Notes: a model not told the origin generated them from the sequence alone. 64,000 bases of DNA from Clostridium scatologenes (GCF_000968375.1 NZ_CP009933.1:3224001-3288000), one strand, 5' to 3'; counted from the first letter of the stretch, positions 53,594 through 62,671 are shown. Translations and numbers: made by a program.

Positions 53594-55398
53594 TTATACG
53601 GTTTAAATCCTTTCACATAAGTTTCCATGAAAGTATATCTCTTAGGATAAAATGCCTTTAAATAATTTGGATTAATACAATAACAAGAATGAGTCTCTGC
53701 AAAATCTTCATATGCCAATGTAGCTCCATATAAACTTATAGGAGGTTCTTTATCAGATTCAGCACAATCTTTTGCCCACTTTGTAGGTTTTAATTTTGGA
53801 ATAGTTTGAGAATCTCCATGTTCCCAACCTCCAATATCTCGCCATGTATTCATATCAGATAATTTCGTACCATTTAAAGTTCCATACTGAAAATCTATAC
53901 CATGTCCCAATTCATGCAAAAATACCCTTACCGCCATTGTTTTAGCATTTCCCATACAATAAGCACTATCTACATTTTTAGTTTCCCATTTTAATCCTGG
54001 GAAAAATCCATCTACACCAATGACACTATCTCCTGTTACTGGTTGTCCATCTGTATATAATTTAAAAAAACAAGGATTTAAAACTTCATCATCACTTGGA
54101 GTAAATGTTGAAGGATCTAAAGCACTTGGTTCTACATTCATATATGTACGAAATGTATTTAAGTCTCCAGTATTGCCTAAGTCTAAATCAAATGCACCAA
54201 CTGATTTATCTGCGTTAACATCACTAAAATCTATCCATTCTAATACCCTTAATCTATCTATAGGTAAATATGTTTTAAACTGATTAATATAATCGGCTGT
54301 TAATAGACTTTGGCATGAAGGGAAAATTAACGTGATTGTCTGAAAAGTATATGTAAGATATATTTGTGTTTTCTCTACACTAGTTAAAGATTGTAAACCA
54401 TAACCTCCACTTACAATATCCTTACCACACAATGTCATAAAAGTATTATAATCTGTATTCCAATCAGTTAAAATTAAACCATTACTCCTTATATCCTTTT
54501 GCATTTGATATAAATATTTATGATAATTTTTTATAGGTGTTATTACAGAATTAGTATATGTAATACCATCACTGGAACTACTTTGTAAATCTTGTAATAA
54601 TATATTTCGACCTTCCCAAAAATCATTTGTAATATGTTCTGCTGCCATAGTCCAATAACTTGTATCTATTGTTGTTGGGTCTACATAACTTGAATCTGTA
54701 GTATCTGTTACCACAAACCTTCTTAAATATGTAGCTGTAGTTCCAGTAGTAATTGTTGTACTTACACCACTATTACTAGATACACTATCACTTGCATTAA
54801 CAGCAGGTAAATCCAATACATGAAAATCAAACCATAATACTTTATTATTTTTTGAATTATTATGATATACCATTTTTACCTTTGCACTCTTAGAAATTTT
54901 TTGATACACATTTAAATATTTATGTTCTCCAAAACCTTTAGCATAAACACTTTTACAAACTTGAATTTCTGTACCATCTTCTATATATAAATCAAAATTA
55001 TCTTTTAACCCATAAATAGAAGAATTGGTTTGAAAAAAGGTGATTCCTGTTAAAAATCCCTCTGTATCAAGTTCAAATTCTGTAGTTCCTTCGGCTACTG
55101 CTCCCATATCATAAGCAAAACCTAAAATTTTTTCTGTTCCACTAATTCCAAGATTAGCACCAAAAGCATCTAATTTTGCACCTAAAGTATTCAAGGCACT
55201 GATTAAATCTTTATAATCAATGCCTTGAATTTCACCTTTTATTTCATTTAAAAGTTGTTCCATTGTTTTGGTATCTACTGTTATTCCATTTAGGTTTACA
55301 GAAATACCATTTTTTAAATAATCAACTAATTTATTAGCCAATTCGTCAAAATTTAAAACATAACTCGCCACACTTGGCGGAGTATTTTGTTGTGCCAT
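53590..55398 (-). CDS. Phage baseplate-region protein with a zinc metallopeptidase-like domain
   Basis: About 603 residues. The C-terminal domain contains FLHELGHGIDF, with His496-Glu497-x-x-His500 as zinc ligands and base, and a downstream YEDFAETHSCY with Glu569 placed as a third ligand. The HExxH plus FAE pairing resembles the anthrax lethal factor (ATLF) type of zincin. Residues of about 155-200 (GEHKYLNVYQKISKSAK, VYHNNSKNNKVLWFDFHVLD) are shared with the next gene's vWA protein. The N-terminus is helical (phage anchor). Second ATG at 55398 is preferred after GGAGGTGAAATG. Confidence 0.7.
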   Translation of the reverse strand: MAQQNTPPSVASYVLNFDELANKLVDYLKNGISVNLNGITVDTKTMEQLLNEIKGEIQGIDYKDLISALNTLGAKLDAFGANLGISGTEKILGFAYDMGAVAEGTTEFELDTEGFLTGITFFQTNSSIYGLKDNFDLYIEDGTEIQVCKSVYAKGFGEHKYLNVYQKISKSAKVKMVYHNNSKNNKVLWFDFHVLDLPAVNASDSVSSNSGVSTTITTGTTATYLRRFVVTDTTDSSYVDPTTIDTSYWTMAAEHITNDFWEGRNILLQDLQSSSSDGITYTNSVITPIKNYHKYLYQMQKDIRSNGLILTDWNTDYNTFMTLCGKDIVSGGYGLQSLTSVEKTQIYLTYTFQTITLIFPSCQSLLTADYINQFKTYLPIDRLRVLEWIDFSDVNADKSVGAFDLDLGNTGDLNTFRTYMNVEPSALDPSTFTPSDDEVLNPCFFKLYTDGQPVTGDSVIGVDGFFPGLKWETKNVDSAYCMGNAKTMAVRVFLHELGHGIDFQYGTLNGTKLSDMNTWRDIGGWEHGDSQTIPKLKPTKWAKDCAESDKEPPISLYGATLAYEDFAETHSCYCINPNYLKAFYPKRYTFMETYVKGFKPYK

Positions 55399-55416
55399 CA
55401 TTTCACCTCCTATAAA

Positions 55417-55752
55417 TTAAATTTCTTCTATTATATGTACTAATGGATCTCTTATTAATTGAATTGTGTTAGTTGTAGCATCTGGATATGTCATTAAAAT
55501 TTTAGCTACTATTCCATCTTCATTTCTGATAAATTCTTCACTCCACTGGGCAACACCTACCCCATGTAAGCATTTAATTACTATATTATTTTCATCTCTT
55601 ACTAACTCAATTGGATATGTTTCTAATTCACCATTCCATTCTGTATCACCGTTATCTATAGATAATTTATTTTTTAAATTTCTTTTTCTAAGTTCTTGAT
55701 TGAGAACATAAACAACGGGGTCTCTAAAATTCTTAAATCCATAACTACCCAT
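55417..55752 (-). CDS. Small phage tail/baseplate protein
   Basis: 111 residues. Two similar halves (RDPVVYVLNQELR and IRDPLVHIIEE) suggest an internal repeat. The middle segment ELVRDENNIVIKCLHGVGVA is beta-rich. Not recognised. Its start overlaps the stop of the tail-hub gene by one base, so it belongs to the same unit. Confidence 0.6.
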   Translation of the reverse strand: MGSYGFKNFRDPVVYVLNQELRKRNLKNKLSIDNGDTEWNGELETYPIELVRDENNIVIKCLHGVGVAQWSEEFIRNEDGIVAKILMTYPDATTNTIQLIRDPLVHIIEEI

Positions 55753-56843
55753 TAAGAAGCTACCTCCTTGTCGATACCAGAGGTGATTAAAACTGGTATT
55801 TCATAAATTGTTCTTTTATCTCTCATTCCTTGTAATTGTAAAGTATCTGAATAACCATCAGCTGAAACTTCTGTATCAATTCCAACAAGTAAATAATATC
55901 CTGGTAATGTGTTATCTCTTATTAACTTTACAACTTGTCCTATATCAACATCTTCATTTCCTTTAGTTGGTATAATAGTTAACGGTGTACTATTTCTCCA
56001 CATTTCTAAAAACTTATACCCAACAACTGCTTTTCTTTTTTGTTGTGTATTAGCTAACGCATTTTCTATAAAATCTAACCACTTTTCGTTATTTAAATAA
56101 CTAGTCATACTTGGGTCTTCATAAATATCATAATTTTTATCACAGTTTATTTTCAATAAATTTTTCATCAAACTTGCATCTCTACCAGCAATTGCAGAAG
56201 AATTATTGATATCACTTGTATATGTCCAATCAAAATGGTTTATATCTCCACCGCCCTCTGTGTAATCTGGATATTGATCTTCTAGTAAGATAGTTCCATC
56301 TTTTCCTGCCCTAATACTTCCATATATAGTTTCTAAGAAACTTGTAATAATATCTAAATAAGTAGTTCCTATATTAATATCAAGTTTATTGACTGGATAA
56401 TTAGTACCACCTTTTCTATAAAAAGTTAATCCTGCTTTTTGTACTATATCTTCAATTATCGCCAATGCTGTTGTATTTTCGTAATTAAGAGTCTTATCCG
56501 TTACATTTAAAAGCCTGTATATCATATCATTACAAGTTAAATTAACTGTTTTTTGTAACTCATCGTACTCGTATTTTTTTATAACTCCAGTAAATTGTAT
56601 TTTATTATTAAAATAAATTTCTATTTTAGCAAAATTATCTATTATTCCATTGCTACCACCTTGGAAACTAGCCATTGGAAGATGTTCAAATTCTGCAACT
56701 ATTTGAGCTTCATTTGTAGATGTAGATTTCGATTTATTTATTTTTATACTTACAGGACTATTTTCTAAAATTAATATATCTTCGTCTTTATCACTAAAAG
56801 CTCTATAACCATTCTTTTTGTATATTTTTATTTTATATTCCAT
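55752..56843 (-). CDS. Phage baseplate hub / tail-spike base protein (XkdQ-like)
   Basis: About 363 residues. The pattern of an N-terminal beta domain (FAKIEIYFNNKIQFTGVIKK), LTCNDMIYRLLN, a helical AIIEDIVQKAGL segment and a C-terminal LVGIDTEVSADGYSDTLQLQ matches hub proteins of the XkdQ/gp27 type that crown the tail tube. I use the ATG at 56843 after GGGTGAGTGATTCAA. It overlaps the previous gene's last codons by 11 bases. Confidence 0.7.
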   Translation of the reverse strand: MEYKIKIYKKNGYRAFSDKDEDILILENSPVSIKINKSKSTSTNEAQIVAEFEHLPMASFQGGSNGIIDNFAKIEIYFNNKIQFTGVIKKYEYDELQKTVNLTCNDMIYRLLNVTDKTLNYENTTALAIIEDIVQKAGLTFYRKGGTNYPVNKLDINIGTTYLDIITSFLETIYGSIRAGKDGTILLEDQYPDYTEGGGDINHFDWTYTSDINNSSAIAGRDASLMKNLLKINCDKNYDIYEDPSMTSYLNNEKWLDFIENALANTQQKRKAVVGYKFLEMWRNSTPLTIIPTKGNEDVDIGQVVKLIRDNTLPGYYLLVGIDTEVSADGYSDTLQLQGMRDKRTIYEIPVLITSGIDKEVAS

Positions 56844-57267
56844 TTGAATCACTCACCCATCCACTAATGTCGTGATTGCATAACATCTCAACATTTATAT
56901 AGTAAATATCTCCTTCTATAGGTGTTGATAAGTCAAATTTATTTTGTATATATCCTTTATATATAATTCCAAATTCATTTTTTAAAATGAATCTTTTAGA
57001 ATACCTTTCTATAAAATCTAAGTATTTTTTGGCATTGGTTTCGGTTTCTGTATCATTTTCGCCTTTAATTTGAAAACTGATTGTAAATTCTATAATACAA
57101 TCAGTTTTTATGTTATCTTGGAATTGAGTATATCCACTTATAGTTCTTACTCCTTTACGAAAGTAAGCAGGATGAGGTGGCTTATAGCTGCTAATAATAC
57201 CACCTGTTTCTATTCCGTCTTCATAAAACAATTCAACTTTAAAATCTTTTAATCTTGTTATATCCAT
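56833..57267 (-). CDS. Phage tail protein next to the tape measure (distal tail-like)
   Basis: 144 residues, beta-rich: MDITRLKDFKVELFYEDGIE and a FTISFQIKGENDTETETNAK segment. Placement directly after the tape measure and before the hub is that of a distal tail or LysM-type tail protein (compare XkdP). No LysM motif is apparent. ATG at 57267 follows GGGAGGTGTCTT. Confidence 0.55.
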   Translation of the reverse strand: MDITRLKDFKVELFYEDGIETGGIISSYKPPHPAYFRKGVRTISGYTQFQDNIKTDCIIEFTISFQIKGENDTETETNAKKYLDFIERYSKRFILKNEFGIIYKGYIQNKFDLSTPIEGDIYYINVEMLCNHDISGWVSDSNGI

Positions 57268-57280
57268 AAGACACCTCCCT

Positions 57281-59407
57281 CTAATTTCTTACAACATCAT
57301 TCATAAATAATTCAATTTGTGCGTTTTTCAATGAATTTTGTGCCATTGTTTTTAGACTATCAGTTAATTGTTTAGTGCCTTTTTCTCCAGTATCTGCTAA
57401 TGTTACATACATTTTTACATCGTTATGTAAAGTAAATTGTTTGCTAGCAGTACCAACCTTAGATTTTGCACCATTTATATCTAAACTATTTAATCCAGTA
57501 AAATTAGGTTTTGTACTAGCCAAACCTTTAATTTTATTTGCAATTCCACCAAATTTAGTATCTATTTTCTGTTCTTGTCCATCAATCCCTTCTACTAATC
57601 CTTCTCCAATAAAACCACCGTATTCAGCAAAAACTTTTGAGGGACTATGTATACCTAAAATAGACTTAAATCCGTCTTTTATCTTGTTTCCTAATTTTCC
57701 AACTACAGCACCAACTTTACCAATTCCACCTTCTAAACCTTCTACTAATCCATCTATGATGTGCTTTCCTATGTCAGATATTCCAGTCCATAATCCTTTA
57801 AAGATTAATTTCCATCCCTCTACAACTTTGCTTAGAAAACTACCAAATCCTTGAAATATTAACTTCCATCCTTCTATAGATTTGCTTATATAATCCCACA
57901 TTTCTTTAAAAATGTTCTTTAAAAAAGTTCCAAATGCAAAAATATATTTTTTGAAAAAATCCCAGTGTTTTATAACTTCATAAACTATTAGTGCAAGTCC
58001 TGCAATAATTCCTACTACAATTAAAACTGGAGGACTTATTAATCCTGGTAAAGCTGTAAATACACTTGCTCCCGTTTTTAAAGCTGAAAATGTTTTACTT
58101 AGTGCCGTAATTCCACTACCTAATTTTCCTATTAACTTTATAGCTGGTGCAAACATACCTATTGTTTTACTAAAAATAAGTAAAACGGGTCCAATTGACG
58201 CAAAAAGTAAACCAACATACACTATAATAGTTTGAATTGGCTTTGGTAAAGTTGAGAATTTATTAGTCAAATCTGCTATAAAATTTGCACATTTTTTTAT
58301 TCCAGGTGCTAACACATCTCCGATTCTGATTGCCGCAGTTTCTATACTACCTTTCATGGCTTCCAAAGAACCTTTTAAATTATCCTGCATAGTATCAGCC
58401 ATTTCTTTTGATGCACCATCACATTTTTTTAATCCATTAGATAATTCATTAAATTTTCCACCGCCCTGATCTACTAAAGCCAACATACCTGACATTGCTT
58501 CTTTTCCAAATAGGGTCTCCATTGTACTAGCCTTTTGCTGTTGTGTTAACCCTTTAGTTTTATCCTGTAATTGTTGTATCACTTGTCCAAGTGGTAACAT
58601 TTTACCCTGTACATCAAAGAAATTCATTCCTAAATCTTTCATAGCACTAGTTGCCTTTTTAGAAGGACTTGCTAATGATGTTAAAGCACTTCGTAATGTT
58701 GTACCTGCCTGGCTTCCTTTGATTCCTGCATTGGATAAAAGACCTATAGCTGCACTCGTATCTTCAAAACTAACTCCAAGACTTTTTGCTACTGGAGCGA
58801 TATATTTCATAGCTTCCCCTGTATCTGTAATTCCTGCATTTGTTTTTCCTGCCACAGCTGCTAAAACATCTGCTACATGTGTTGTTTTATCAGCCTCCAT
58901 ACCAAATCCTCGCAATGAACTACTGGCTATATCACTTGCTGTTGCAATATCTACACCACCTGCTGCCGCCAAAGACAACATTCCAGGCATAGCAGTCATT
59001 ATTTCTTTTGTATTAAAACCTGCACTAGCTAAATTTTCCATACCTCCTGCTGCTTCACTTGCTGAAAAGGAAGTGTCAGCTCCAAGCTTGATGGCTTGTT
59101 CTCGCATATCATTAAATCCACTACCTGTTGCCCCTGAAATAGCTTTAACTTTTGACATTTGTGCTTCAAAATCCATTGATGCTTTAGCTGATGCTGTACC
59201 AATTCCGACTAAGGGTAATGTTACTGCTTTAGTCATTGTGCCACCGACACTAGACATAGCACTTCCTACTCCCTTAATTTTATCTTCGATATTTGCAGAA
59301 CTATTAGAAAATACACTTAATTCGCTTCCTGCTGCTTTTAATCCATTCATAAAGCCTGTATTATCTAGGGTTAAAAACGAGATTGCTGTTCCTACATTTA
59401 CACTCAT
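57281..59407 (-). CDS. Phage tail tape measure protein, TP901 family
   Basis: 708 residues. The TP901 core contains MREQAIKLGADTSFSASEAA, GMENLASAGFNTKEIMTAMP and GMLSLAAAGGVDIATASDIA. Hydrophobic segments follow (TIIVYVGLLFASIGPVLLIF, PPVLIVVGIIAGLALIVYEV), then amphipathic repeats near residues 510-560 (WKLIFQGFGSFLSKVVEG). It sets tail length and may help DNA entry. A length near 700 residues predicts a tail of about 100 nm by the usual 1.5 Å per residue rule. Confidence 0.93.
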   Translation of the reverse strand: MSVNVGTAISFLTLDNTGFMNGLKAAGSELSVFSNSSANIEDKIKGVGSAMSSVGGTMTKAVTLPLVGIGTASAKASMDFEAQMSKVKAISGATGSGFNDMREQAIKLGADTSFSASEAAGGMENLASAGFNTKEIMTAMPGMLSLAAAGGVDIATASDIASSSLRGFGMEADKTTHVADVLAAVAGKTNAGITDTGEAMKYIAPVAKSLGVSFEDTSAAIGLLSNAGIKGSQAGTTLRSALTSLASPSKKATSAMKDLGMNFFDVQGKMLPLGQVIQQLQDKTKGLTQQQKASTMETLFGKEAMSGMLALVDQGGGKFNELSNGLKKCDGASKEMADTMQDNLKGSLEAMKGSIETAAIRIGDVLAPGIKKCANFIADLTNKFSTLPKPIQTIIVYVGLLFASIGPVLLIFSKTIGMFAPAIKLIGKLGSGITALSKTFSALKTGASVFTALPGLISPPVLIVVGIIAGLALIVYEVIKHWDFFKKYIFAFGTFLKNIFKEMWDYISKSIEGWKLIFQGFGSFLSKVVEGWKLIFKGLWTGISDIGKHIIDGLVEGLEGGIGKVGAVVGKLGNKIKDGFKSILGIHSPSKVFAEYGGFIGEGLVEGIDGQEQKIDTKFGGIANKIKGLASTKPNFTGLNSLDINGAKSKVGTASKQFTLHNDVKMYVTLADTGEKGTKQLTDSLKTMAQNSLKNAQIELFMNDVVRN

Positions 59408-59440
59408 ATTTCTTCACCCCCTCTTTTTTTAAAATAAAAA

Positions 59441-59472
59441 GAAGGCTTAGAAATTACTATTTCTTTGCCTTC
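59441..59472 (-). terminator. Hairpin between the tail chaperone ORFs and the tape measure
   Basis: Stems GAAGGC / GCCTTC and AGAAAT / ATTTCT separated by a symmetric TT bulge, followed on the minus strand by CTTTTTATTTT. It overlaps the chaperone stop codon and may attenuate transcription into the tape-measure gene. Confidence 0.5.
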
Positions 59473-59675
59473 AATAATTCATTTATTAAATCTTTGTTAT
59501 TAGTTCGATTAGTATTTTCATTATTCCATTTTGGTGTTTTGGAATTTTCTTTAGATATTTCGTTAATTATATATAAACAAGCTTCATCAAAACAAAATGC
59601 TTCATATAAATTATCTAATCCTATAATTTCGCTAGGTCTTTTATTGAACTGCTTCGCTATTGCTATCGTTGACAA
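59457..59675 (-). CDS. Tail assembly chaperone, downstream ORF (possible frameshift product)
   Basis: Up to 72 residues containing KQFNKRPSEIIGLDNLYEAF and DEACLYIINEISKENS, like the T-type half of tail chaperones. It overlaps the previous ORF by 35 bases in the +1 (or -2) frame. The only start in frame is a TTG at 59675 with a close AGGA. It could therefore be reached by ribosomal frameshifting from the upstream ORF instead. Located just before the tape measure, as expected. Confidence 0.65.
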   Translation of the reverse strand: MSTIAIAKQFNKRPSEIIGLDNLYEAFCFDEACLYIINEISKENSKTPKWNNENTNRTNNKDLINELLKAKK

Positions 59676-60063
59676 TATCCTGCTGTTCTGGACGAAAGGA
59701 TTTTAGTCCTTCCACCCCCTTTTGTGTGTAATTAAATAAATCTATTAATTGCATATCGGTTAGTTCTAACCCTGCTTCGTTAATATCTTTTATGCTAGGT
59801 TCAATTAATGTATTTTCTGCCATTGTAAACATTAATTTTGCCATTTGTATCATATCTACCTTGCCTTTACTAGATTGTTTACCATAAAAAACCTCTTCAG
59901 CTGCTGATAGTAAACTATTGGGAATTATTCCTTTTTGCACTAAATTTAACATAGATGCTTGTCTTACTCTCGCACAAAAAGGTATATCATTTTTAAAAGG
60001 TGGTAGTTGAACAACATCACCTTTCGCCATTTCTTGTAATTCTTTTAAATTTGTTATTTCCAT
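59641..60063 (-). CDS. Tail assembly chaperone, upstream ORF
   Basis: About 140 residues from ATG 60063 (MEITNLKELQEM), chosen because AATGGAGG lies 10 bases before it. Features FCARVRQASMLNLVQKGIIP and the C-terminal KGVEGLKSFRPEQQD. The type and place (between tail tube and tape measure) are those of the G-type chaperone that coats the tape measure during tail assembly. Confidence 0.75.
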   Translation of the reverse strand: MEITNLKELQEMAKGDVVQLPPFKNDIPFCARVRQASMLNLVQKGIIPNSLLSAAEEVFYGKQSSKGKVDMIQMAKLMFTMAENTLIEPSIKDINEAGLELTDMQLIDLFNYTQKGVEGLKSFRPEQQDIVNDSNSEAVQ

Positions 60064-60106
60064 AATATAAAAACCTCCATTATTTTTATTTTTAAATATT
60101 TTATTT

Positions 60107-60994
60107 TTAAACTGTTGTAAAATCAACTGAAACTGATGTTGTATCTGCTGTAGTTGCTCCTGAGCTTCTTACAGCCAAAGCTGTTGCAGTATAAGTTATT
60201 CCTGCTGCAATACTAGTAGGAACAAATGTTACTATTTTCTTAGTAGAATCTATAGTCACATTACCTGCAACCACTGTTCCAACTGTCTTTTTAGTAACTT
60301 TAAAATTAGTAACTGTTGCATCAGCATCATTAATTGCTGTAGCAAATACCCAAGTAACTCTACAATCACTACCTATAGTTACACCTGGAGTTTTAGTAGT
60401 TCCATCTGCTGTAGTTGGTGTTGGTGGTGTAGGAACTGTAGCACCTCCAGTACTTGGAGGAACAATTGGAGTATCATTTGGTAAAGTGTCTAAGAATTCT
60501 ATCTCTATTGGACTTTCTCCCCTTGCAGGTCTGCTTTTACTATTAAATTCTGGCACATAAAAAGCACCATCCTTTAATTTAAAGTCTAGTGCTTTACCTT
60601 TATTATGTTTCGTGGTGAATTTCGCATACCCTACCGTATCTGTATAATCCTTTTCCTCTGTGTAAATTGATAGTGTATATTTGTCACGATTTACTTTTAT
60701 TCCTGCCTTAGGTGCTTCATACTTACCACTCACAAAAGTACCACCATCTACTAACGCCATTAATTCTGGTGTTAATAATGAATCTGTCATTTTTACTTCA
60801 TACCCGATCGTTATATCTTCGGTTTGATTGATCCCATATATAGTGTCCTTGACTCGCAAAATGTCTTCCTTACCAGCACTTAAATCTGGTTTAATGTCAC
60901 ATGAACTTTGTGTCACAAAGGAAAACTTTTCTAAGGTTCTCTCATTTATAATTTCTGTTCGTACTATATTAACTAGTGCTTTTCCTTCTTCCAT
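60107..60994 (-). CDS. Major tail tube protein with a C-terminal Ig-like domain
   Basis: 295 residues. Residues 1-175 form a tail-tube fold (VKDTIYGINQTEDITIGYEV, then AKFTTKHNKGKALDF). A proline/threonine linker follows (VPPSTGGATVPTPPTPTTAD), then an Ig-like or Big-type beta domain to residue 295 (ITYTATALAVRSSGATTADT). Such add-on domains decorate the outside of siphovirus tails and often bind cell-surface sugars weakly. ATG at 60994 follows GGAGGTTTTATAGT. Confidence 0.8.
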   Translation of the reverse strand: MEEGKALVNIVRTEIINERTLEKFSFVTQSSCDIKPDLSAGKEDILRVKDTIYGINQTEDITIGYEVKMTDSLLTPELMALVDGGTFVSGKYEAPKAGIKVNRDKYTLSIYTEEKDYTDTVGYAKFTTKHNKGKALDFKLKDGAFYVPEFNSKSRPARGESPIEIEFLDTLPNDTPIVPPSTGGATVPTPPTPTTADGTTKTPGVTIGSDCRVTWVFATAINDADATVTNFKVTKKTVGTVVAGNVTIDSTKKIVTFVPTSIAAGITYTATALAVRSSGATTADTTSVSVDFTTV

Positions 60995-61024
60995 ACTATA
61001 AAACCTCCATTGTTTTTATTGAAT

Positions 61025-61375
61025 TTAATCTATTTTTTTAAAAATTTGATATTGTATACTAGTTGTATAACCTTTTACATCTGTATCTACAATACCTGGT
61101 GTAATATTACCTGTAAATTGTAGAAATTTTAAATCTTTTAATAACTTTCTGATTTGTTTAACATATAATTCCATTTCACTAAATCTATTAATAGGAAAAA
61201 ATATTATAATGTCTATTAACCCATATCCGATATATTCGTTTCCACTTGTTCCATTTTCTTTAATTACAACATATTCTTTTTTACATTCACCTGTTTTTTG
61301 TCCTATACTATATACATCTATATTATTTTCTTTTAAATAATCATATGTTCTTCTATAATGCGTATCAATTTCCAA
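61025..61375 (-). CDS. Phage tail terminator-like protein
   Basis: 116 residues. The compact alpha-beta pattern with GLIDIIIFFPINRFSEMELY and YVKQIRKLLKDL fits tail completion proteins that cap the tail tube. Assigned by size and by position just before the tail-tube gene. ATG at 61375 follows TAGGTGTTTATAA. Confidence 0.6.
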   Translation of the reverse strand: MEIDTHYRRTYDYLKENNIDVYSIGQKTGECKKEYVVIKENGTSGNEYIGYGLIDIIIFFPINRFSEMELYVKQIRKLLKDLKFLQFTGNITPGIVDTDVKGYTTSIQYQIFKKID

Positions 61376-61386
61376 TTTATAAACAC

Positions 61387-61731
61387 CTACTTTCCTAATA
61401 GGTTATCTAGTCCTTTTAGTATTTTATCTTTATTCTTGTCTATGGTTGGCTGTAAAATTGCATATTTTTTCTCATGTGCCAACTCTAAAAATGGCATTTG
61501 TTCCGTATTTCCTGCGATATAAACATCAACACCATCTCCATTTTTTTGTGTCCCACCTTGGATAGTTTGTCTACTTAACCCAGTTCTATCTATCCATTTT
61601 GCATTTTTCTTGGCATCCTCTTCTAGTTTTTTTGCACATATATCCGCATATACAGATAATGCTACTTTTTCTTTTGTAGCAAATTTAAGTAATCCATTTA
61701 TTAAACTTTCTGCATTAATTTTAAATTCCAC
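61387..61731 (-). CDS. HK97 gp10-like head-tail joining protein
   Basis: 114 residues. The DICAKKLEEDAKKNAKWIDR segment with LSRQTIQGG and the C-terminal PFLELAHEKKYAILQPTIDK are characteristic of the gp10 family. It joins completed heads to tails. ATG at 61731; the spacing to the preceding gene is 7 bases, with TTAGAAAGAAGGTAATAA as ribosome site. Confidence 0.75.
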   Translation of the reverse strand: MEFKINAESLINGLLKFATKEKVALSVYADICAKKLEEDAKKNAKWIDRTGLSRQTIQGGTQKNGDGVDVYIAGNTEQMPFLELAHEKKYAILQPTIDKNKDKILKGLDNLLGK

Positions 61732-61738
61732 TATCTTA

Positions 61739-62137
61739 TTACCTTCTTTCTAAGTTCATATCAAAGATTATACCTTCGGCATCACCTTTATCTACAATTG
61801 TAAATTTCTCTTTTTTAAGTGTTGTATTATCGTCTACATATTCTCTTTGTTCCAAATAAAAATAATCACTATTTTTTATTTTTAGTGATTCTTCATCAAA
61901 AATTACTAGTAATTTTTCTTGAGAAGTAGTAGTTATATTAGCACTTTCTACTAAATTAAAAGTTACACTAGTACCTTTGTGATAAAATCCTTTAATAGTA
62001 GTAACTGTTATTTCATCAGAATCTTCTTTATATTTGTTTTTTTCTTTTCGTAAAATAACTATATCTTTCATCAAGCCTTTACTAGTCAAGGCTTTTAATA
62101 TTTGCTTACTATATCTACTTCTTTTTATTTCACTCAT
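61739..62137 (-). CDS. Probable head-closure / head-tail adaptor protein
   Basis: 132 residues, strongly charged, with beta strands such as DIVILRKEKNKYKEDSDEIT and EEGIIFDMNLERR at the end. It begins directly next to the stop of the preceding gene. Assigned by place between the gp6-like and gp10-like genes; sequence alone does not fix the family. Confidence 0.55.
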   Translation of the reverse strand: MSEIKRSRYSKQILKALTSKGLMKDIVILRKEKNKYKEDSDEITVTTIKGFYHKGTSVTFNLVESANITTTSQEKLLVIFDEESLKIKNSDYFYLEQREYVDDNTTLKKEKFTIVDKGDAEGIIFDMNLERR

Positions 62138-62419
62138 TTAACAACCATCTACCCTTCTCATTGAAGTGTTATATTGTACCCTAGAAGATAATAAATCTTT
62201 GAATTGTTTGGCTAAAGTTAACCAATATTCTCTATTGCTAGGAATTACAACTCCTGCTACTGTTATAGAATCTACACTGGCTTTAAGTAAACATCCATAA
62301 TAAGTTGAAGTTACAACATCACCATATTGCTCAAGTAACATTTCTAAATCAGTATCTTCAAAATAAGGGTACTCTCGCTCCTGTAAATTAAATCTTAATT
62401 TTTCTAAATCTGTAGACAT
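62138..62419 (-). CDS. Probable gp6-like head-tail connector
   Basis: 93 residues, mostly helical: LREREYPYFED-type start (LQEREYPYFEDTDLEMLLEQ) and REYWLTLAKQFKDLLSSR. The length and helix layout match connector proteins that bind the portal. ATG at 62419 follows AGAGGTGATATAAC. Supporting context: capsid upstream and joining proteins downstream. Confidence 0.6.
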   Translation of the reverse strand: MSTDLEKLRFNLQEREYPYFEDTDLEMLLEQYGDVVTSTYYGCLLKASVDSITVAGVVIPSNREYWLTLAKQFKDLLSSRVQYNTSMRRVDGC

Positions 62420-62431
62420 GTTATATCACCT

Positions 62432-62635
62432 CTACTTTGATTCTTCAGTATTAGTTTTTTCTTCTTCTTGAGTAATAATAACTTCCAAAACTTTAACTAA
62501 ATTATTTTTAACTAATTCCTCTTCATCTACTTTATTAATTTCAAATTCATCATCAGCATTAACTATTGTTGTGTTATATTTTATATTTTTTAATGCCTTA
62601 ACCTTTACCATTTCTATATCTTTTTTACTTGCCAT
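62432..62635 (-). CDS. Small phage protein of unknown function
   Basis: 67 residues. MASKKDIEMVKVKALKNIKY and EFEINKVDEEELVKNNLVKV resemble the small beta-hairpin proteins often found after phage capsid genes, including some related to rho N or DUF-type folds. It ends in a glutamate-rich tail. Not identified. ATG at 62635 follows TAGGAGGTTTTTAATATT. Confidence 0.6.
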   Translation of the reverse strand: MASKKDIEMVKVKALKNIKYNTTIVNADDEFEINKVDEEELVKNNLVKVLEVIITQEEEKTNTEESK

Positions 62636-62671
62636 AATATTAAAAACCTCCTAAATTTTAATAATAAGAAA

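Noticed and set aside
58719..59432. 237-codon plus-strand ORF opposite the tape-measure gene
   Set aside because: Shadow of the tape-measure coding sequence: low-complexity Ala/Pro/Ser composition and no ribosome site.
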